From Paracoccus sp. S-4012 (GTDB lineage Bacteria; Pseudomonadota; Alphaproteobacteria; Rhodobacterales; Rhodobacteraceae), in NCBI RefSeq assembly GCF_009674885.1, contig NZ_WKKA01000015.1, forward strand, positions 1 through 64,000: DNA of 64,000 bases, read 5' to 3'. A model generated the notes under the pieces. The model worked only from the letters and a program-made list of their open reading frames with translations, searched no databases and was not told where the DNA came from. Numbering within the stretch: the first letter of the stretch is position 1; the number at the start of each line of letters is the position of its first letter. Shown piece after piece: positions 26,635-36,607 of the stretch. A program made the translations under genes and the position numbers.

Positions 26635-27321
26635 TCAGGGGGCGGCGGGCGCCGTCTCGTCCGCCTGCTTGAGCCGGTCGGCGAGCTGCGCGCCGCCCTC
26701 GATCAGGTCCAGCTGCACCGCGAGGCGCAGGGCGAAGGGATCGCGGCTGCGCAGCGCGTCGATGATGTTCTCGTGCTGGTGGCGCGCCGCGTAGCGGGGC
26801 TTCGCATCCGGGTAGAGGGCCGAGAGGGTCGGCCCGATCCTGACCCAGAGGCTTTCCAGCACGTCGATCAGCTGCCTCTGCCCCGAGGTGCGGTAGAGGC
26901 CGAAATGGAAGTCGAAATTGGTCTGGAGGGCGACCGGCCAGTCCTCGCCCTCCTCGGCCGCGATCAGGGCCTCGTGGACCCCAACAAGGGCGTCGATCTC
27001 GGCCGGGGTGATCCGCAACAGCGCCCGCTCGGCCGCCATCGGCTCCAGCAGCAGGCGCATGTCGCGGATCTGGCGGTAGTCGTCGAAGTTCAGCCGGCGG
27101 ACGCGGATGTAATGGCGCGGCTTGATCTCGACCGCGCCATCGCGTGCCAGCTGGATGAGGGCCTCGCGCACCGGGGTTTCCGACGTGCCCATCTCGCGCG
27201 CGAGGTCGCGGACCTTCAGGCGCTGGTGCGGCGCCAGTTCGGCCCGCATCAACCCCTCGCGGAGGCGGTCATAGACCGCGTTCGACAGGATGCTGCCTTC
27301 CTCCACGCCCGGTGCATTCAC
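26635..27321 (-). CDS. GntR-family transcriptional regulator (FCD/FadR-type)
   Basis: The 228-residue regulator has an N-terminal winged helix (residues about 13-75) with the GntR hallmark MGTSETPVREALIQLARDG, then an all-helical FCD effector domain ending in the LRSRDPFALRLAVQLDLIEGG helix. Start codon GTG is one base after the aminotransferase stop, so it is the last gene of the system 2 operon beginning at 36415. The likely operator is a TGATATATCA palindrome overlapping that operon's -10 box, so I infer autoregulated repression relieved by an imported or processed ligand. Confidence 0.88.
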   Translation of the reverse strand: MNAPGVEEGSILSNAVYDRLREGLMRAELAPHQRLKVRDLAREMGTSETPVREALIQLARDGAVEIKPRHYIRVRRLNFDDYRQIRDMRLLLEPMAAERALLRITPAEIDALVGVHEALIAAEEGEDWPVALQTNFDFHFGLYRTSGQRQLIDVLESLWVRIGPTLSALYPDAKPRYAARHQHENIIDALRSRDPFALRLAVQLDLIEGGAQLADRLKQADETAPAAP

Positions 27322-27322
27322 G

Positions 27323-28564
27323 TCAGCGGCCCTGGGCGAGAGCCTTCATCGCATCGTCGGTCGCCGCAAGGGCGTCGTCGATGACCGCGTCGGTATGGGC
27401 GCAGCAGATGAACATGTTGTGCTTGTGATGCAGATAGACGCCGCGCCGGAGCGCCTCCTGGCAGAACCGCTCGCCCAGCTTCGCCTCCGGGTCGTCGGCG
27501 AACTGAACCAGCGGCATGGACGCGGGGCCGGTCTGGCGCAGCTCGAACCCGTGGCGCGCCGCCTGCTCGGCCAGCCCGGCGCGGAACCGCTCGCCCGCGC
27601 GGCGCATGAGCGCCGGGCCGTCGATCCGGGCCAGTTCGCGGATCGTGACCACGGCGGCGGCCATCGCCGCGCCCGTGTACCAGAACGAGCCGGTGACAAA
27701 GACCTTGCCGGCCGCCTCGCGCAGCCATTCGCTGCCCGTCACCGCCGCCAGCGGCCAGCCATTCGCGATCGCCTTGGAGAACGCCGTCAGGTCCGGGCGC
27801 ACGCCCGTCCCTTCCCAGCTGCCGCCCATGTGCAGCCGGAAGCCGGCCCGCACATCGTCGAGGATCAGCACCGCGCCCGCCTCGTCGCAGATCTCGCGCG
27901 CGGCACGGGCGAATTCGGGGTCCGGCGCCTCCTGCGGGATCGCGAGGTCGTGGCGGAAGGCCGAGACCAGCACCGCGGCCAGATCACCGCCCGCCTCGCG
28001 CGCGGCCGCGCGCAGGCTTTCGGGATCGTTGTAGTCGAAATGCAGCAGATGCGCGCGATCCTCGGCCGTGACCCCGGCGAGCGAGGGCGTGCACCACGGC
28101 ACCGCGCCGTGATAGGCGCCGCGCGCGACCAGCACCTTGCGCCGTCCGGTCGCTGCACGGGCGATGGTGACGCAGGCCGTGGTCGCGTCGGTCCCGTTCT
28201 TTTGCAGCATGGCCCAGTCCGCATGGGCGACCGTCTGCACCAGCAGCTCGGCCAGCTCGACCGTGTGCCGGGTGGGGCCGTCGAGACAGTCCCCGGCCAG
28301 CACCTGCGCCACCCCGGCCTCCTCGACCGCGCGATAGCGGTGCCCGAGGACGATCGGCCCCCAGGCGCACATGAAGTCGATGTAGGAATTGCCGTTGACG
28401 TCGGTCACCCGCGCGCCCTCGCCGCCCGCGAAATACTGGGGATAGCCCGCTGGCAGCACGGCTGCCCGCTGATGGCCCCACATCCCGCCGGGGATCACCG
28501 CGCTTGCACGCTCGCGCAGATCCGCATCGACATCATTCACGATCATACCCGGCATCTCCGTCAT
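27323..28564 (-). CDS. class III aminotransferase (glutamate-1-semialdehyde aminomutase-like)
   Basis: The 413-residue PLP enzyme of fold type I has the phosphate-binding KNGTDATTACVTIARAATG region at residues 122-140, the cofactor acidic pair in LILDDVRAGFR (Asp236/Asp237), and Lys264 in FSKAIANGWP. The sequence is closest to glutamate-1-semialdehyde 2,1-aminomutase-type proteins, but its position after an importer argues for a catabolic omega- or 2-aminotransferase. The start at 28564 is chosen for a GGAGG nine bases upstream; an earlier ATG at 28597 has no such site. It precedes the GntR gene by one base. Confidence 0.88.
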   Translation of the reverse strand: MTEMPGMIVNDVDADLRERASAVIPGGMWGHQRAAVLPAGYPQYFAGGEGARVTDVNGNSYIDFMCAWGPIVLGHRYRAVEEAGVAQVLAGDCLDGPTRHTVELAELLVQTVAHADWAMLQKNGTDATTACVTIARAATGRRKVLVARGAYHGAVPWCTPSLAGVTAEDRAHLLHFDYNDPESLRAAAREAGGDLAAVLVSAFRHDLAIPQEAPDPEFARAAREICDEAGAVLILDDVRAGFRLHMGGSWEGTGVRPDLTAFSKAIANGWPLAAVTGSEWLREAAGKVFVTGSFWYTGAAMAAAVVTIRELARIDGPALMRRAGERFRAGLAEQAARHGFELRQTGPASMPLVQFADDPEAKLGERFCQEALRRGVYLHHKHNMFICCAHTDAVIDDALAATDDAMKALAQGR

Positions 28565-28602
28565 TTTCCTTATCCTCCCGGCGTCGCGCGCCGTCATTCA
28601 AC

Positions 28603-29553
28603 TCAGACCAGATGGCAGGCGACCTGCCGCCCCTCGACCTCGCGCAGCGCCGGCTCGACCTGACGGCAGTGCTCTGTCGCGAGCGGGCAGCGCGTGCTGA
28701 AGTTGCAGCCGCGGGGCTTGTTCAGAAGGCTCGGCACCTCGCCGCCGAGAACCGGCGGGCGCTGACGCTTGCGCGCGCGCGGCACCGCATCGAGAAGCGC
28801 ACGGGTATAGGGGTGCAGCGGGCGCTGATAGAGGTCCGAGCGCTGCGCCAGCTCCACCACCTGCCCGGCATAGAGCACCGCGATCCGGTGCGAGGCGGCG
28901 CGGACCACCGCGAGGTCATGGGCGATGAACAGGTAGCTCAGCCCCATCCGGTCCTGCAGGTCCTTCAGCAGGTTGATGATCTGCGCCTGCATCGACACGT
29001 CGAGCGAGGCCACCGCCTCGTCGCAGATGACGAAGTCGGGGTTAAGCGCGAGCGCCCGCGCGATCACGATGCGCTGCCGCTGCCCGCCCGAGAACTCGTG
29101 CGGGAAGCGGTCGAGGAAGTTCGGCGGCAGGCCGACCAGCTCCATCAGCTCCTCGACGCGGGCATGGCGGTCGGCGCGGCTCATGCCGCCCTTCACCTCC
29201 AGCGGCTCGGCGATGGACTGGCCGACCCGCATCCGCGGATTCAGCGCCGCATGCGGGTCCTGGAACACGAACTGCACCCTATGCCGCAGCGGCTTCCAGG
29301 CGCGGTCCCGCGACTGCGGCGTGATCCGGGTGCCGAAGAGATCCACGGTGCCCTCGCTCGGCGGCAGGGCGCCCACGAGGACCTTGCCGATCGTCGACTT
29401 GCCCGAGCCGGATTCCCCGACGAGGCCCAGGGTCTCACCACGCCGGATGTCGAAGGACACATCCTCGACGGCCTTCAGCAGCTGCTTGCCGCCGGCGCCG
29501 CCCTGGACGAAGGTCCGCGTCAGGTTGCGGACGGATACGATGGTCTCGGTCAT
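28603..29553 (-). CDS. Dpp/Opp-type ABC transporter ATP-binding protein, OppF-like (system 2)
   Basis: The 316-residue ATPase has Walker [14 protein letters not shown]-loop FVFQDPHAALNPR, signature FSGGQRQR and Walker B FVICDEAVASLDVS. The C-terminal oligopeptide extension contains CNFSTRCPLATEHC and a last CHLV: four cysteines in the spacing reported to hold an iron-sulfur cluster in some Opp/Dpp ATPases. It overlaps the partner ATPase by four bases. It lies fifth in the acylase - transporter - aminotransferase - GntR operon. Confidence 0.9.
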   Translation of the reverse strand: MTETIVSVRNLTRTFVQGGAGGKQLLKAVEDVSFDIRRGETLGLVGESGSGKSTIGKVLVGALPPSEGTVDLFGTRITPQSRDRAWKPLRHRVQFVFQDPHAALNPRMRVGQSIAEPLEVKGGMSRADRHARVEELMELVGLPPNFLDRFPHEFSGGQRQRIVIARALALNPDFVICDEAVASLDVSMQAQIINLLKDLQDRMGLSYLFIAHDLAVVRAASHRIAVLYAGQVVELAQRSDLYQRPLHPYTRALLDAVPRARKRQRPPVLGGEVPSLLNKPRGCNFSTRCPLATEHCRQVEPALREVEGRQVACHLV

Positions 29554-30536
29554 GCCACGGCCCGCTTGTCGGTCACATGCAGGGTGCAGCGCACGGCCCT
29601 GCCGCCGCCTGCCTCCAGCATCGGCAGCACGGTATTGCGGCAGTCGGCCTTCTGATGCGGGCAGCGCGGCGCGAAGCGGCAGCCCGCGGGGCGGCGGGTC
29701 GGCTCGGGGATGGAGCCGGCGATGGTCGGCAACCGGTCGAGGTCGCTGTCCAGATCCGGAATCGCCGAGATCAGCCCGTCCGAATAGGGGTGCAGCGGCA
29801 GGTCGAACAGCGCATCGACGGGCGCCATCTCGATCGGCTGGCCGGCATACATGACCATCACCCGGTCGGCGAACTCCGAGACCAGCCCGAGGTCATGCGA
29901 GATCAGGATGACCGACATGCCCAGATCGGCGCGGAGCTGGCGCAACAGCTCCATGATCTGCGCCTGCACCGTCACGTCTAGCGCCGTCGTCGGCTCGTCG
30001 GCGATCAGCAGCTTCGGCTGGCAGGCGATGGCGATGGCGATCATCACGCGCTGACGCTGGCCGCCGGAAAGCTGGTGGGGATAGTCGTTCACGCGCCGCG
30101 CGGCATCGGGGATGCGCACCGTGTCCAGCAACTCGATCGCCCGCCTGCGCGCCGCCGCGCCAGTCATGCCTTGATGGATCCGCAAGCTCTCGCCGATCTG
30201 GTCGGCGATGTTCAGAACCGGGTTCAGGGTGTGGATCGGGTCTTGGAACACCATCGCGATCTCGCTGCCGCGAAGCTGCTGCAGTTGCCCGCGGCTGAGC
30301 TTCAGCACATCGCGGCCGCGCCAGAGAACCTGGCCCTCGATGCGGGTGTTGCGCTCGGCATGGAGGCGCAGCAGCGACAGCGCGGTCACGCTCTTGCCCG
30401 ACCCGCTCTCGCCCACGATGCCCAGCGCGTCGCCCTCGCCCAGCGTGAAGTTCACGCTGTCCACGGCGGGAATCCAGCCGCGGTCGGTGCGGAACGAGAC
30501 CGCCAGGTCGCGCACGTCCAGAAGTTTGTCGGTCAT
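29550..30536 (-). CDS. Dpp/Opp-type ABC transporter ATP-binding protein, OppD-like (system 2)
   Basis: This 328-residue partner ATPase has Walker [14 protein letters not shown]-loop [13 protein letters not shown], signature [10 protein letters not shown] and Walker [15 protein letters not shown]. The C-terminal tail shows [14 protein letters not shown] and a final CTL, the four-cysteine pattern also seen in its partner. It begins four bases after the DppC-like permease ends and overlaps the OppF-like gene. Confidence 0.9.
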   Translation of the reverse strand: MTDKLLDVRDLAVSFRTDRGWIPAVDSVNFTLGEGDALGIVGESGSGKSVTALSLLRLHAERNTRIEGQVLWRGRDVLKLSRGQLQQLRGSEIAMVFQDPIHTLNPVLNIADQIGESLRIHQGMTGAAARRRAIELLDTVRIPDAARRVNDYPHQLSGGQRQRVMIAIAIACQPKLLIADEPTTALDVTVQAQIMELLRQLRADLGMSVILISHDLGLVSEFADRVMVMYAGQPIEMAPVDALFDLPLHPYSDGLISAIPDLDSDLDRLPTIAGSIPEPTRRPAGCRFAPRCPHQKADCRNTVLPMLEAGGGRAVRCTLHVTDKRAVA

Positions 30537-30540
30537 GTCG

Positions 30541-31443
30541 TCACCCCTCGATCTTCAGCCGCGGGTCAAGGACATCGCGCAACCCGTCGCCCATCAGGTT
30601 GATCGACAGCGCCGAGATGCTGATGGCGAGGCCGGGGAACAGCATGATCCACCAGGCCTCCACCGCGAAGTCGCGCCCCTGCGCCACGATGTTGCCCCAG
30701 CTGGCATGCGGCGGCGGCGTGCCGATGCCAAGGAAGCTGAGCGTCGCCTCCGCCAGGATCGCGTAGGCGAAGACGAAGGTGAGCGTGACCAGCAGCGGCG
30801 CGAGGCAGTTGGGCAGGATGTGACGCAGAATGATGCGCAGGCTCGACGCGCCCGAGATCCGGGCCGCCTCGACGTAATCCTGCTCGCGGATCACCAGCGC
30901 CGAGGCCCGCACCATCCGGGCGCAGCGCGGGATATAGGCCGAGGTCAGCGCGATGATGACCGAGGACAGCTGCGGTCCCAGAACTGCGCTGACGCCGATC
31001 GCCAGCAGGATCGCGGGGAAGGCCATGAGCGCGTCCATGATCCGCATGAGCAGGCTGTCGAGCCGCCGGAACCATGCCGCGCAGACCCCGATGATGCCGC
31101 CGAAGAAGGCCGAGAGGAGCGCCACCGTGAACCCGATCCACAGCGACACCCGCGCGCCGTAGACCACCCGCGTCCAGAGATCGCGGCCGAAGTTGTCGGT
31201 CCCGAACGGATAGTCGAGCGACGGCGGAGTGAAGCGCACCCGGACCGAGGTCGCGTTGGGTGTGCCGTTGGTGATCCAGGGCGCGGCCCAGGCCAGCAGC
31301 ACGATGAGCAGCAGCATCACCAGCCCCACCCGGAACGACCGGTGCCGCATCAGCCGCCGCAGCGCCAGGCGCATCGGGCTGTTGGTGGAAACCCGCGCCG
31401 GGCCGGGAGTCGCGGCACCCACGCCGTGTGTCGCGTCAGTCAT
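30541..31443 (-). CDS. Dpp/Opp-type ABC transporter permease, DppC-like (system 2)
   Basis: The 300-residue inner-membrane permease has the first helix [20 protein letters not shown], then the DppC landmark [20 protein letters not shown]. The coupling segment [22 protein letters not shown] is present and the C-terminus reads [13 protein letters not shown]. It overlaps the DppB-like gene by eight bases. The N-terminal 25 residues are hydrophilic and cytoplasmic. Confidence 0.9.
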   Translation of the reverse strand: MTDATHGVGAATPGPARVSTNSPMRLALRRLMRHRSFRVGLVMLLLIVLLAWAAPWITNGTPNATSVRVRFTPPSLDYPFGTDNFGRDLWTRVVYGARVSLWIGFTVALLSAFFGGIIGVCAAWFRRLDSLLMRIMDALMAFPAILLAIGVSAVLGPQLSSVIIALTSAYIPRCARMVRASALVIREQDYVEAARISGASSLRIILRHILPNCLAPLLVTLTFVFAYAILAEATLSFLGIGTPPPHASWGNIVAQGRDFAVEAWWIMLFPGLAISISALSINLMGDGLRDVLDPRLKIEG

Positions 31444-32380
31444 AGCGAACCCTCGGATCGACGACGGTATAGAAGATGTCCACCAGCACGTTGATCGCGA
31501 CGAACATGAAGCCGAGGAACAGCATCGTGCCCTGCACCACCGGAATGTCGCGCGCCATGATCGCCTGCACCAGCAGCCGCCCGATGCCGGGCAGCGCGAA
31601 GATCTGCTCGATCACCACCGAGCCGCCGACCAGAAGGCTGAAGATGTAACCCGAGACGGTCAGCACCGACACCAGCGCGTTGCGGAAGGCGTGTTTCGCG
31701 ACCGTGCGGAGCTCCGAGACGCCCTTGGCGCGGGCGGTGCGGACATAGTCCTGGTCCATCACCTCCAGCATCTCCGAGCGCGTCATCCGGGCCAGATAGC
31801 CGATCTGGAACAGCGCCAACACCGCGGCCGGCATGATGAGCGAGCGCAGCCAGAGCCAGAGCCCCTCGTCGATCGGCACGTAGCCCGCCGAGGGCAGCCA
31901 GCCCAGCGTGACCGAGAAGAGGATGATGGCGAGGATCGCGAGCCAGAAGTTCGGCACCGAGACCCCGACCAGCGCCAGCGACATCACCGCCGTATCCACC
32001 CAGCTGTCGCGCCAGTAGGCCGCGACCATGCCCATGATGATCCCGATGGGGATCGTCATGACGAAGGCGACCATCGCCAGCGAGAGCGTCACGGGCAGGC
32101 GCTCGACGATGGCCTCGGCCACCGGCTGGTTCAGAAACAGCGACCGGCCGAGGTCGAACCGCGCGAGATCCGCCAGCCACGAGCCGAGCTGGATCAGCAA
32201 GGGCCGGTCGAGCCCTAGCTCGCGGCGCAGGGCGTCGACCTTGTCGAGGTCCGCCCCTTCGCCCGCCAGTAGGACCGCGGGATCGCCCGGCAGGAGCTTC
32301 ATCAGCACGAAGGTGAGGATCGCCACGATCAGCATCACCGGCACTGCCTGCGCCAGTCTTGTCAGGATGAGCTTGATCAT
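31436..32380 (-). CDS. Dpp/Opp-type ABC transporter permease, DppB-like (system 2)
   Basis: The 314-residue permease opens [21 protein letters not shown] and [17 protein letters not shown], typical of DppB, with the coupling motif [23 protein letters not shown]. The ATG at 32380 was chosen because GGAG lies five bases upstream; a GTG six bases earlier would place the site too close. It follows the system 2 solute-binding protein by about 110 bases and overlaps the DppC-like gene. Confidence 0.9.
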   Translation of the reverse strand: MIKLILTRLAQAVPVMLIVAILTFVLMKLLPGDPAVLLAGEGADLDKVDALRRELGLDRPLLIQLGSWLADLARFDLGRSLFLNQPVAEAIVERLPVTLSLAMVAFVMTIPIGIIMGMVAAYWRDSWVDTAVMSLALVGVSVPNFWLAILAIILFSVTLGWLPSAGYVPIDEGLWLWLRSLIMPAAVLALFQIGYLARMTRSEMLEVMDQDYVRTARAKGVSELRTVAKHAFRNALVSVLTVSGYIFSLLVGGSVVIEQIFALPGIGRLLVQAIMARDIPVVQGTMLFLGFMFVAINVLVDIFYTVVDPRVRYD

Positions 32381-32487
32381 CGGCACTCCGGGAGAGGCGA
32401 GTCACCCGCCGCAGGCCGCGGCGAAGGCGAGGACGATGGGAGGCGACCGGCCCGCGAGGGGCCGGTCAGGGGCACGGAAGGCGCGGG

Positions 32488-34038
32488 TCAGCGCATCCAG
32501 ACGCCCCAGAAGAAGTTCATGTAGTACTCGGGATAGCCGCCGATATCGCCGGGCCGATAGGCGCGGGCCGAGGCGCGGTTCGAGACCTTGATCATGTAGG
32601 CCTCGTCAAGGATGCGGTTCTCGATCTCGAGCCAGGCCGCGCGCCGGTCCTCCGCGTCCAGCGACGAATAGAACTTGTCGAAGTTCTCATCCATCACGGC
32701 GTCGTCCTTCACCTGCGGGAAGGTATAGACGACCGAGCGCCACTGCTGCGGCCCCAGAAGCGGGTTCGAGCAGAAGGAGGTGGTGGCGACGTTCCAGCGC
32801 CCGGAGCCGGTGCTCATGTTGGTCGACTGGGTCGGCCAGTCGGTCACATCGACCTTGGTGTTGAAGCCGGCCATCTTGAGTTGCTCGTCCAGCATCACGA
32901 TGCTGTCGCGCATGTAATCGTAGTTGGTGTTGGTCTGCAGGACGAGTTCCTCGGAACCGTAGCCCGCTTCCTTCAGCATCGCCGCGGCAGCGTCGGGGTC
33001 GTTCTGGTTGTAGAACGGCGCAGAGTTTTCCTCCGAGTAGTAGAACCCGCCCTCATAGGCCATGCCCGGCGCCAGCGTGGCCGGGTCTCCCGCGACCAGC
33101 ATGATGTCCTCGGCATTGACCGCGGTGCGCAGCGCTTTGCGGACGGCCGAATTGTCGGTCGGCGCCTGCTGGCTGTTCACGACCAGATACTGCTGGCAGT
33201 AGGGCACGATCTCGACCGTCTGCACCCCCTCGACGCTCTCGAGCGACCGCACGGAGTCGAGGTTCAGGGGCGTCACGACATGCGCCTCGCCGGTCTGGAT
33301 CGCGGCGGATCGGGCGTTGGTTTCGGTCAGGAAGTTGACGCGGACGCTGTCGAGCCAGACCTTCTTGTTGCCGGCATAGCCCGAGGGCTCATGCGCGGTG
33401 TCAGCGGTGTAGTCGTCGAACCGCTCGAGATAGAGGTGGCTGTCGCGCACCCAGTCGCCCAGCTTGAACGGGCCGGTGCCGATCGGGTCGTTCTCGCGCG
33501 CGGGCTTGTCGGCCTGCGAGGCGGGCAGGATCACGACCGGATAGACCGGCGATTTCAGCGCGTCGAGGAAGGCGGCGTTCAGCGTCTTGAAGTGGATGAT
33601 GAAGGTGTGGTCGTCCGGCGTCTCGTAGCGGTCGACATCGTCGAGCAGCGAGGCGTTGGAGCTGACTTCGGCATAACGCTCGAACGAGGCCAGCACGTCG
33701 GCCGAGGTCATGACCGAGCCGTCATGGAACTTCACGCCCTCGCGCAGCTTGAACGACAGCGTCATCCCGTCGTCGCTGAGCTCGTAGCTTTCGGCCAGCA
33801 TCGGCGCAGTGTCGTAATTCTCGTCGATGGTGACGAGGCCTTCATAGATCTGATGCATGACCTCGAGGTCGATCAGCGCGCTGGCCACATGCGGGTCCAT
33901 GTGACCCGGACCGCCGTTGGTGGCGTAGATCAGCGTGCCGCCCTCCTTGGGCGCATCCTGGGCCAGTGCGGGCCCGGCCACCAGCGCGCTGCCGGAAAGC
34001 AGCGCCGCGAGAAGCGATCTGCGAAGGGTAAGGCTCAT
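32488..34038 (-). CDS. extracellular solute-binding protein, SBP_bac_5 family (system 2)
   Basis: The 516-residue periplasmic receptor has a Sec signal peptide ([22 protein letters not shown], cut after about residue 26). The mature chain begins with [20 protein letters not shown] and has the family segments [25 protein letters not shown] and [17 protein letters not shown]. It lies between the acylase gene and the system 2 permeases. If the operon is one pathway, its ligand would be an acylated or peptide-like compound that the cytoplasmic acylase later cleaves. Confidence 0.9.
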   Translation of the reverse strand: MSLTLRRSLLAALLSGSALVAGPALAQDAPKEGGTLIYATNGGPGHMDPHVASALIDLEVMHQIYEGLVTIDENYDTAPMLAESYELSDDGMTLSFKLREGVKFHDGSVMTSADVLASFERYAEVSSNASLLDDVDRYETPDDHTFIIHFKTLNAAFLDALKSPVYPVVILPASQADKPARENDPIGTGPFKLGDWVRDSHLYLERFDDYTADTAHEPSGYAGNKKVWLDSVRVNFLTETNARSAAIQTGEAHVVTPLNLDSVRSLESVEGVQTVEIVPYCQQYLVVNSQQAPTDNSAVRKALRTAVNAEDIMLVAGDPATLAPGMAYEGGFYYSEENSAPFYNQNDPDAAAAMLKEAGYGSEELVLQTNTNYDYMRDSIVMLDEQLKMAGFNTKVDVTDWPTQSTNMSTGSGRWNVATTSFCSNPLLGPQQWRSVVYTFPQVKDDAVMDENFDKFYSSLDAEDRRAAWLEIENRILDEAYMIKVSNRASARAYRPGDIGGYPEYYMNFFWGVWMR

Positions 34039-34114
34039 CTGGAACTCCCTTTGTCGGAACTCTTGGGTTCGTCTGTCGGTGCCCCGTACCCGGCCGGAAG
34101 CCGGGCGGGGGTCT

Positions 34115-36415
34115 TCACTGCGTGGAAAGCACCGTCCGCCGCCGCGTCAGCGCGCGGACCTTCGCCTCGGACCAGGGCGCGGGGACCAGCTCGCCCCGCG
34201 ACCAGGGACCGTTCTGGTTGCTGTAATGCGGATCGCCCGGCACGCCCGAGGCGCCGTGGAACACCACCCAGGAGCAGTTGTCCCAGTCCGAGAGATCCCA
34301 GATGTATTTCGCCACCGGCCCATAGACCGAGGCTGAGCCGGTTGCCGGCAGGCCCCCGGTCGCCAGCACGCAGTCGCCGTCGCCCGAGACGGGGGCCGAG
34401 TCCGGCGCCCATGCCTTCGCCTCCGGGAAGGCCGAGGCCAGCGGATGCGCGAAGGACGGATGATGCGCCTCGCCCCAGGAGCGCGGAGTGAAATCGGCAG
34501 CGACGGCGGCGATGGCCTCGTCGATGACCGAGTTCCAGTCGCCCCCCTGCCCCAGCAGGCTGGTGTCGTCGCGGCGCAACTGGTCGGGCAGCGCCCACCA
34601 TAGATGCGTCAGCGGGCTGATCCCTGGCGGCAGCTTCGCAATCTCGCTGTCGGCCACGGCGCCGAGGCCGGAGCGCGCCACGAGGATGCGCGTCATCTGC
34701 TGGCGGATCGCGTAATAGACGGTCGGCGCGAGCTCGGTCGCCGCCATCAGCCCGTTCCAGCCCTCCAGCGCATTCACGAGGTCACGGCCCGCGCCCGCGG
34801 CCGGACGCCGCGCAACGATCCGCGCCGCGATCTCGCGCGCGACGGCGGAGCTGTGATCGTGGAGGAGCGGCAGCATGTCCTCGGGCGCGAACGGCCCCTT
34901 GGCCGACAGCACCTCATGGATGCGGTTCGCCCGCGTGCTGGGATGGCAGTCGGTGCAGATGTAATCCGGCCAGTCGTCGGGCACCGTGCGGTTGTTCGCG
35001 GTGACGACGATCCCCGTGGCGGGGTTCTCCTCGCGCGGCATCCGCGCGAAGGGGATCAGCCCGCGCCATTCATGCGCCCCGGTCCAGCCGGGCACCGGCA
35101 ACCAGCCGTTCAGGCGGTCGCGCTCGGGGAGGCGCGCGCGAACCTGCACGCCGATGTTGTTCTGGCGGTCCGCGGCGACCAGGTTGTGGTCGATCAGGCC
35201 CCAGGGCTCCATCAGGTCGTAGAAGGCAGTGATCGTTTTCGCGCTCATCATCGGGCGCAGGCAGTCGAGGGAGCGGTCGTCGGGCCGGAACTGCATGGAC
35301 TTGAGCGCCAGTCCCGCGCCCTCGGCCGGGCCGCCGAGGATCAGCGGGCCGTGCCGGGTTTCCCAGACGTCGATGGTCACATCGGCCTCGCCGCGCAGGC
35401 GGATCACCTCCTGACGGTGGGTGGCCGGCTCGCTCCCGGTTTCGGTGCGGTAGTGTCCCTCGGGAAGGCCGCTGAAATCCTCGACATAGAGGTCATGGAT
35501 ATCGGCGAAGGCGTGGGTCACGCAGAAGGCGATGTCCTCGTTATGGCCGAAATGCGGGGTGCCGGGCACGCCGGGGACGGTCAGGCCGAGCACGTCCAGA
35601 TCGCCGCCGGTCAGGTGGATCTGGGCATACATGCCGGGAATCTCGTAGGCGCGGTGGGGGTCGCCCGCCACGATCGGCATGCCGGTGGTGGTATGGCGGG
35701 CATCCACCGCCCAGTTGTTCGACCCGCCGCCGGTGACGTCCTGCCCGAAGAGGCGCGACAGCCCCTCGATCGCCGGGGCGAGATCGGCCAGCGCCGCGGT
35801 CCAGCGGCGGTCCTGCCGCTCCTGCGGCACGACGAAACGCTCCAACCCGCCATCCTCGTAGCGCAGCAGGTTGAGGTGATCGGGACCGATTGCGGCAAAA
35901 GCCGCCGCGCGCCACAGCTTGAACCAGATCGAGCCCATCAGCATGCCGCGCTGACGCATCACGACGACGCAGTGCCACGGCTCCCAGTCCTCGGGCGTCT
36001 CGCCAAGCAGGCCGTATTCGGGCGGCAGCTCGCCCGCGGCGATGAAGGCGTTCACGCCCGCCGAGTAGGCCTCGCACATGGCCTTCGTCTCGGGCGACAG
36101 CGCGTCGTAATTCGCCCGCGACACCTGATCGACGCCCAGCCGCCGCATCAGCGTGTCCGACGCGAGGCCCTCGCCCCCGACCCACTCGCCCCAGCGCCCG
36201 AGCGCCCGACGCCGCGCGGCATCCATCTGCCAGAGCCGCTCGGCCGCATGGACCCAGCCATTGGCGAAGAAGAGGTCCGGCTCGTTCCCGGCGCGGATAT
36301 GGGGGACGCCCCAGACGTCATGCCGGATCTCGACTGGGGCGCTGAGGCCCTCCAGCAGGACATAACGCTCCGCCGCGCCGCCGGCCTTCATGTCGCCGGA
36401 AATCTCGCTCGCCAT
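34115..36415 (-). CDS. penicillin acylase-family Ntn-hydrolase without signal peptide
   Basis: The 766-residue precursor belongs to the penicillin G acylase/AHL acylase family, which self-cleaves to expose an N-terminal Ser that hydrolyses an amide bond. The cleavage site and nucleophile are [12 protein letters not shown], Ser232. The downstream [13 protein letters not shown] and [12 protein letters not shown] (with the oxyanion Asn) are conserved. Most relatives are exported, but this N-terminus ([20 protein letters not shown]) has no hydrophobic stretch, so the enzyme appears cytoplasmic. It is first in the system 2 operon, which suggests import of an N-acyl or amide compound followed by intracellular deacylation. 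Acyl preference is unknown. Confidence 0.87.
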   Translation of the reverse strand: MASEISGDMKAGGAAERYVLLEGLSAPVEIRHDVWGVPHIRAGNEPDLFFANGWVHAAERLWQMDAARRRALGRWGEWVGGEGLASDTLMRRLGVDQVSRANYDALSPETKAMCEAYSAGVNAFIAAGELPPEYGLLGETPEDWEPWHCVVVMRQRGMLMGSIWFKLWRAAAFAAIGPDHLNLLRYEDGGLERFVVPQERQDRRWTAALADLAPAIEGLSRLFGQDVTGGGSNNWAVDARHTTTGMPIVAGDPHRAYEIPGMYAQIHLTGGDLDVLGLTVPGVPGTPHFGHNEDIAFCVTHAFADIHDLYVEDFSGLPEGHYRTETGSEPATHRQEVIRLRGEADVTIDVWETRHGPLILGGPAEGAGLALKSMQFRPDDRSLDCLRPMMSAKTITAFYDLMEPWGLIDHNLVAADRQNNIGVQVRARLPERDRLNGWLPVPGWTGAHEWRGLIPFARMPREENPATGIVVTANNRTVPDDWPDYICTDCHPSTRANRIHEVLSAKGPFAPEDMLPLLHDHSSAVAREIAARIVARRPAAGAGRDLVNALEGWNGLMAATELAPTVYYAIRQQMTRILVARSGLGAVADSEIAKLPPGISPLTHLWWALPDQLRRDDTSLLGQGGDWNSVIDEAIAAVAADFTPRSWGEAHHPSFAHPLASAFPEAKAWAPDSAPVSGDGDCVLATGGLPATGSASVYGPVAKYIWDLSDWDNCSWVVFHGASGVPGDPHYSNQNGPWSRGELVPAPWSEAKVRALTRRRTVLSTQ

Positions 36416-36439
36416 AGGTTCCCCCGTTCCCTCCGCGTG

Positions 36440-36474
36440 TCTGATATATCAGATCTGTGAAGGCGGGTCGTCAA
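36440..36474 (-). promoter_or_regulatory. promoter with operator over the -10 box of the acylase/importer operon
   Basis: On the minus strand TTGACG (36474-36469) is separated by 17 bases from TGATAT (36451-36446), a good sigma-70-type promoter 25-60 bases before the acylase start. The 14-base perfect palindrome TCTGATATATCAGA (36440-36453) covers the -10 box. Its size and symmetry suit a dimeric GntR/FCD regulator, such as the one encoded at the end of the same operon. Confidence 0.75.
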
Positions 36475-36564
36475 CCTTATTCTGGCGCGTGGATGGAAGG
36501 GGGAAATACCGGTACGAAGCGGAAGTCCGCTGGCCTGCAGGTCCTCTCCCCTGCCGGAGGAGCT

Positions 36565-36577
36565 GCTGATATATCGG
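36565..36577. promoter_or_regulatory. second, imperfect TGATATATC operator-like site
   Basis: The sequence CTGATATATCGGC repeats the palindrome core at 36440-36453 with decay on one side. It lies about 125 bases further upstream of the acylase operon, just after the amidase stop. Two copies of a rare AT-rich motif inside 140 bases of GC-rich DNA suggest cooperative or looped binding. Confidence 0.5.
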
Positions 36578-36607
36578 CCTGTCCGAAACGGTTTGAAAGA
36601 GTGGGCC

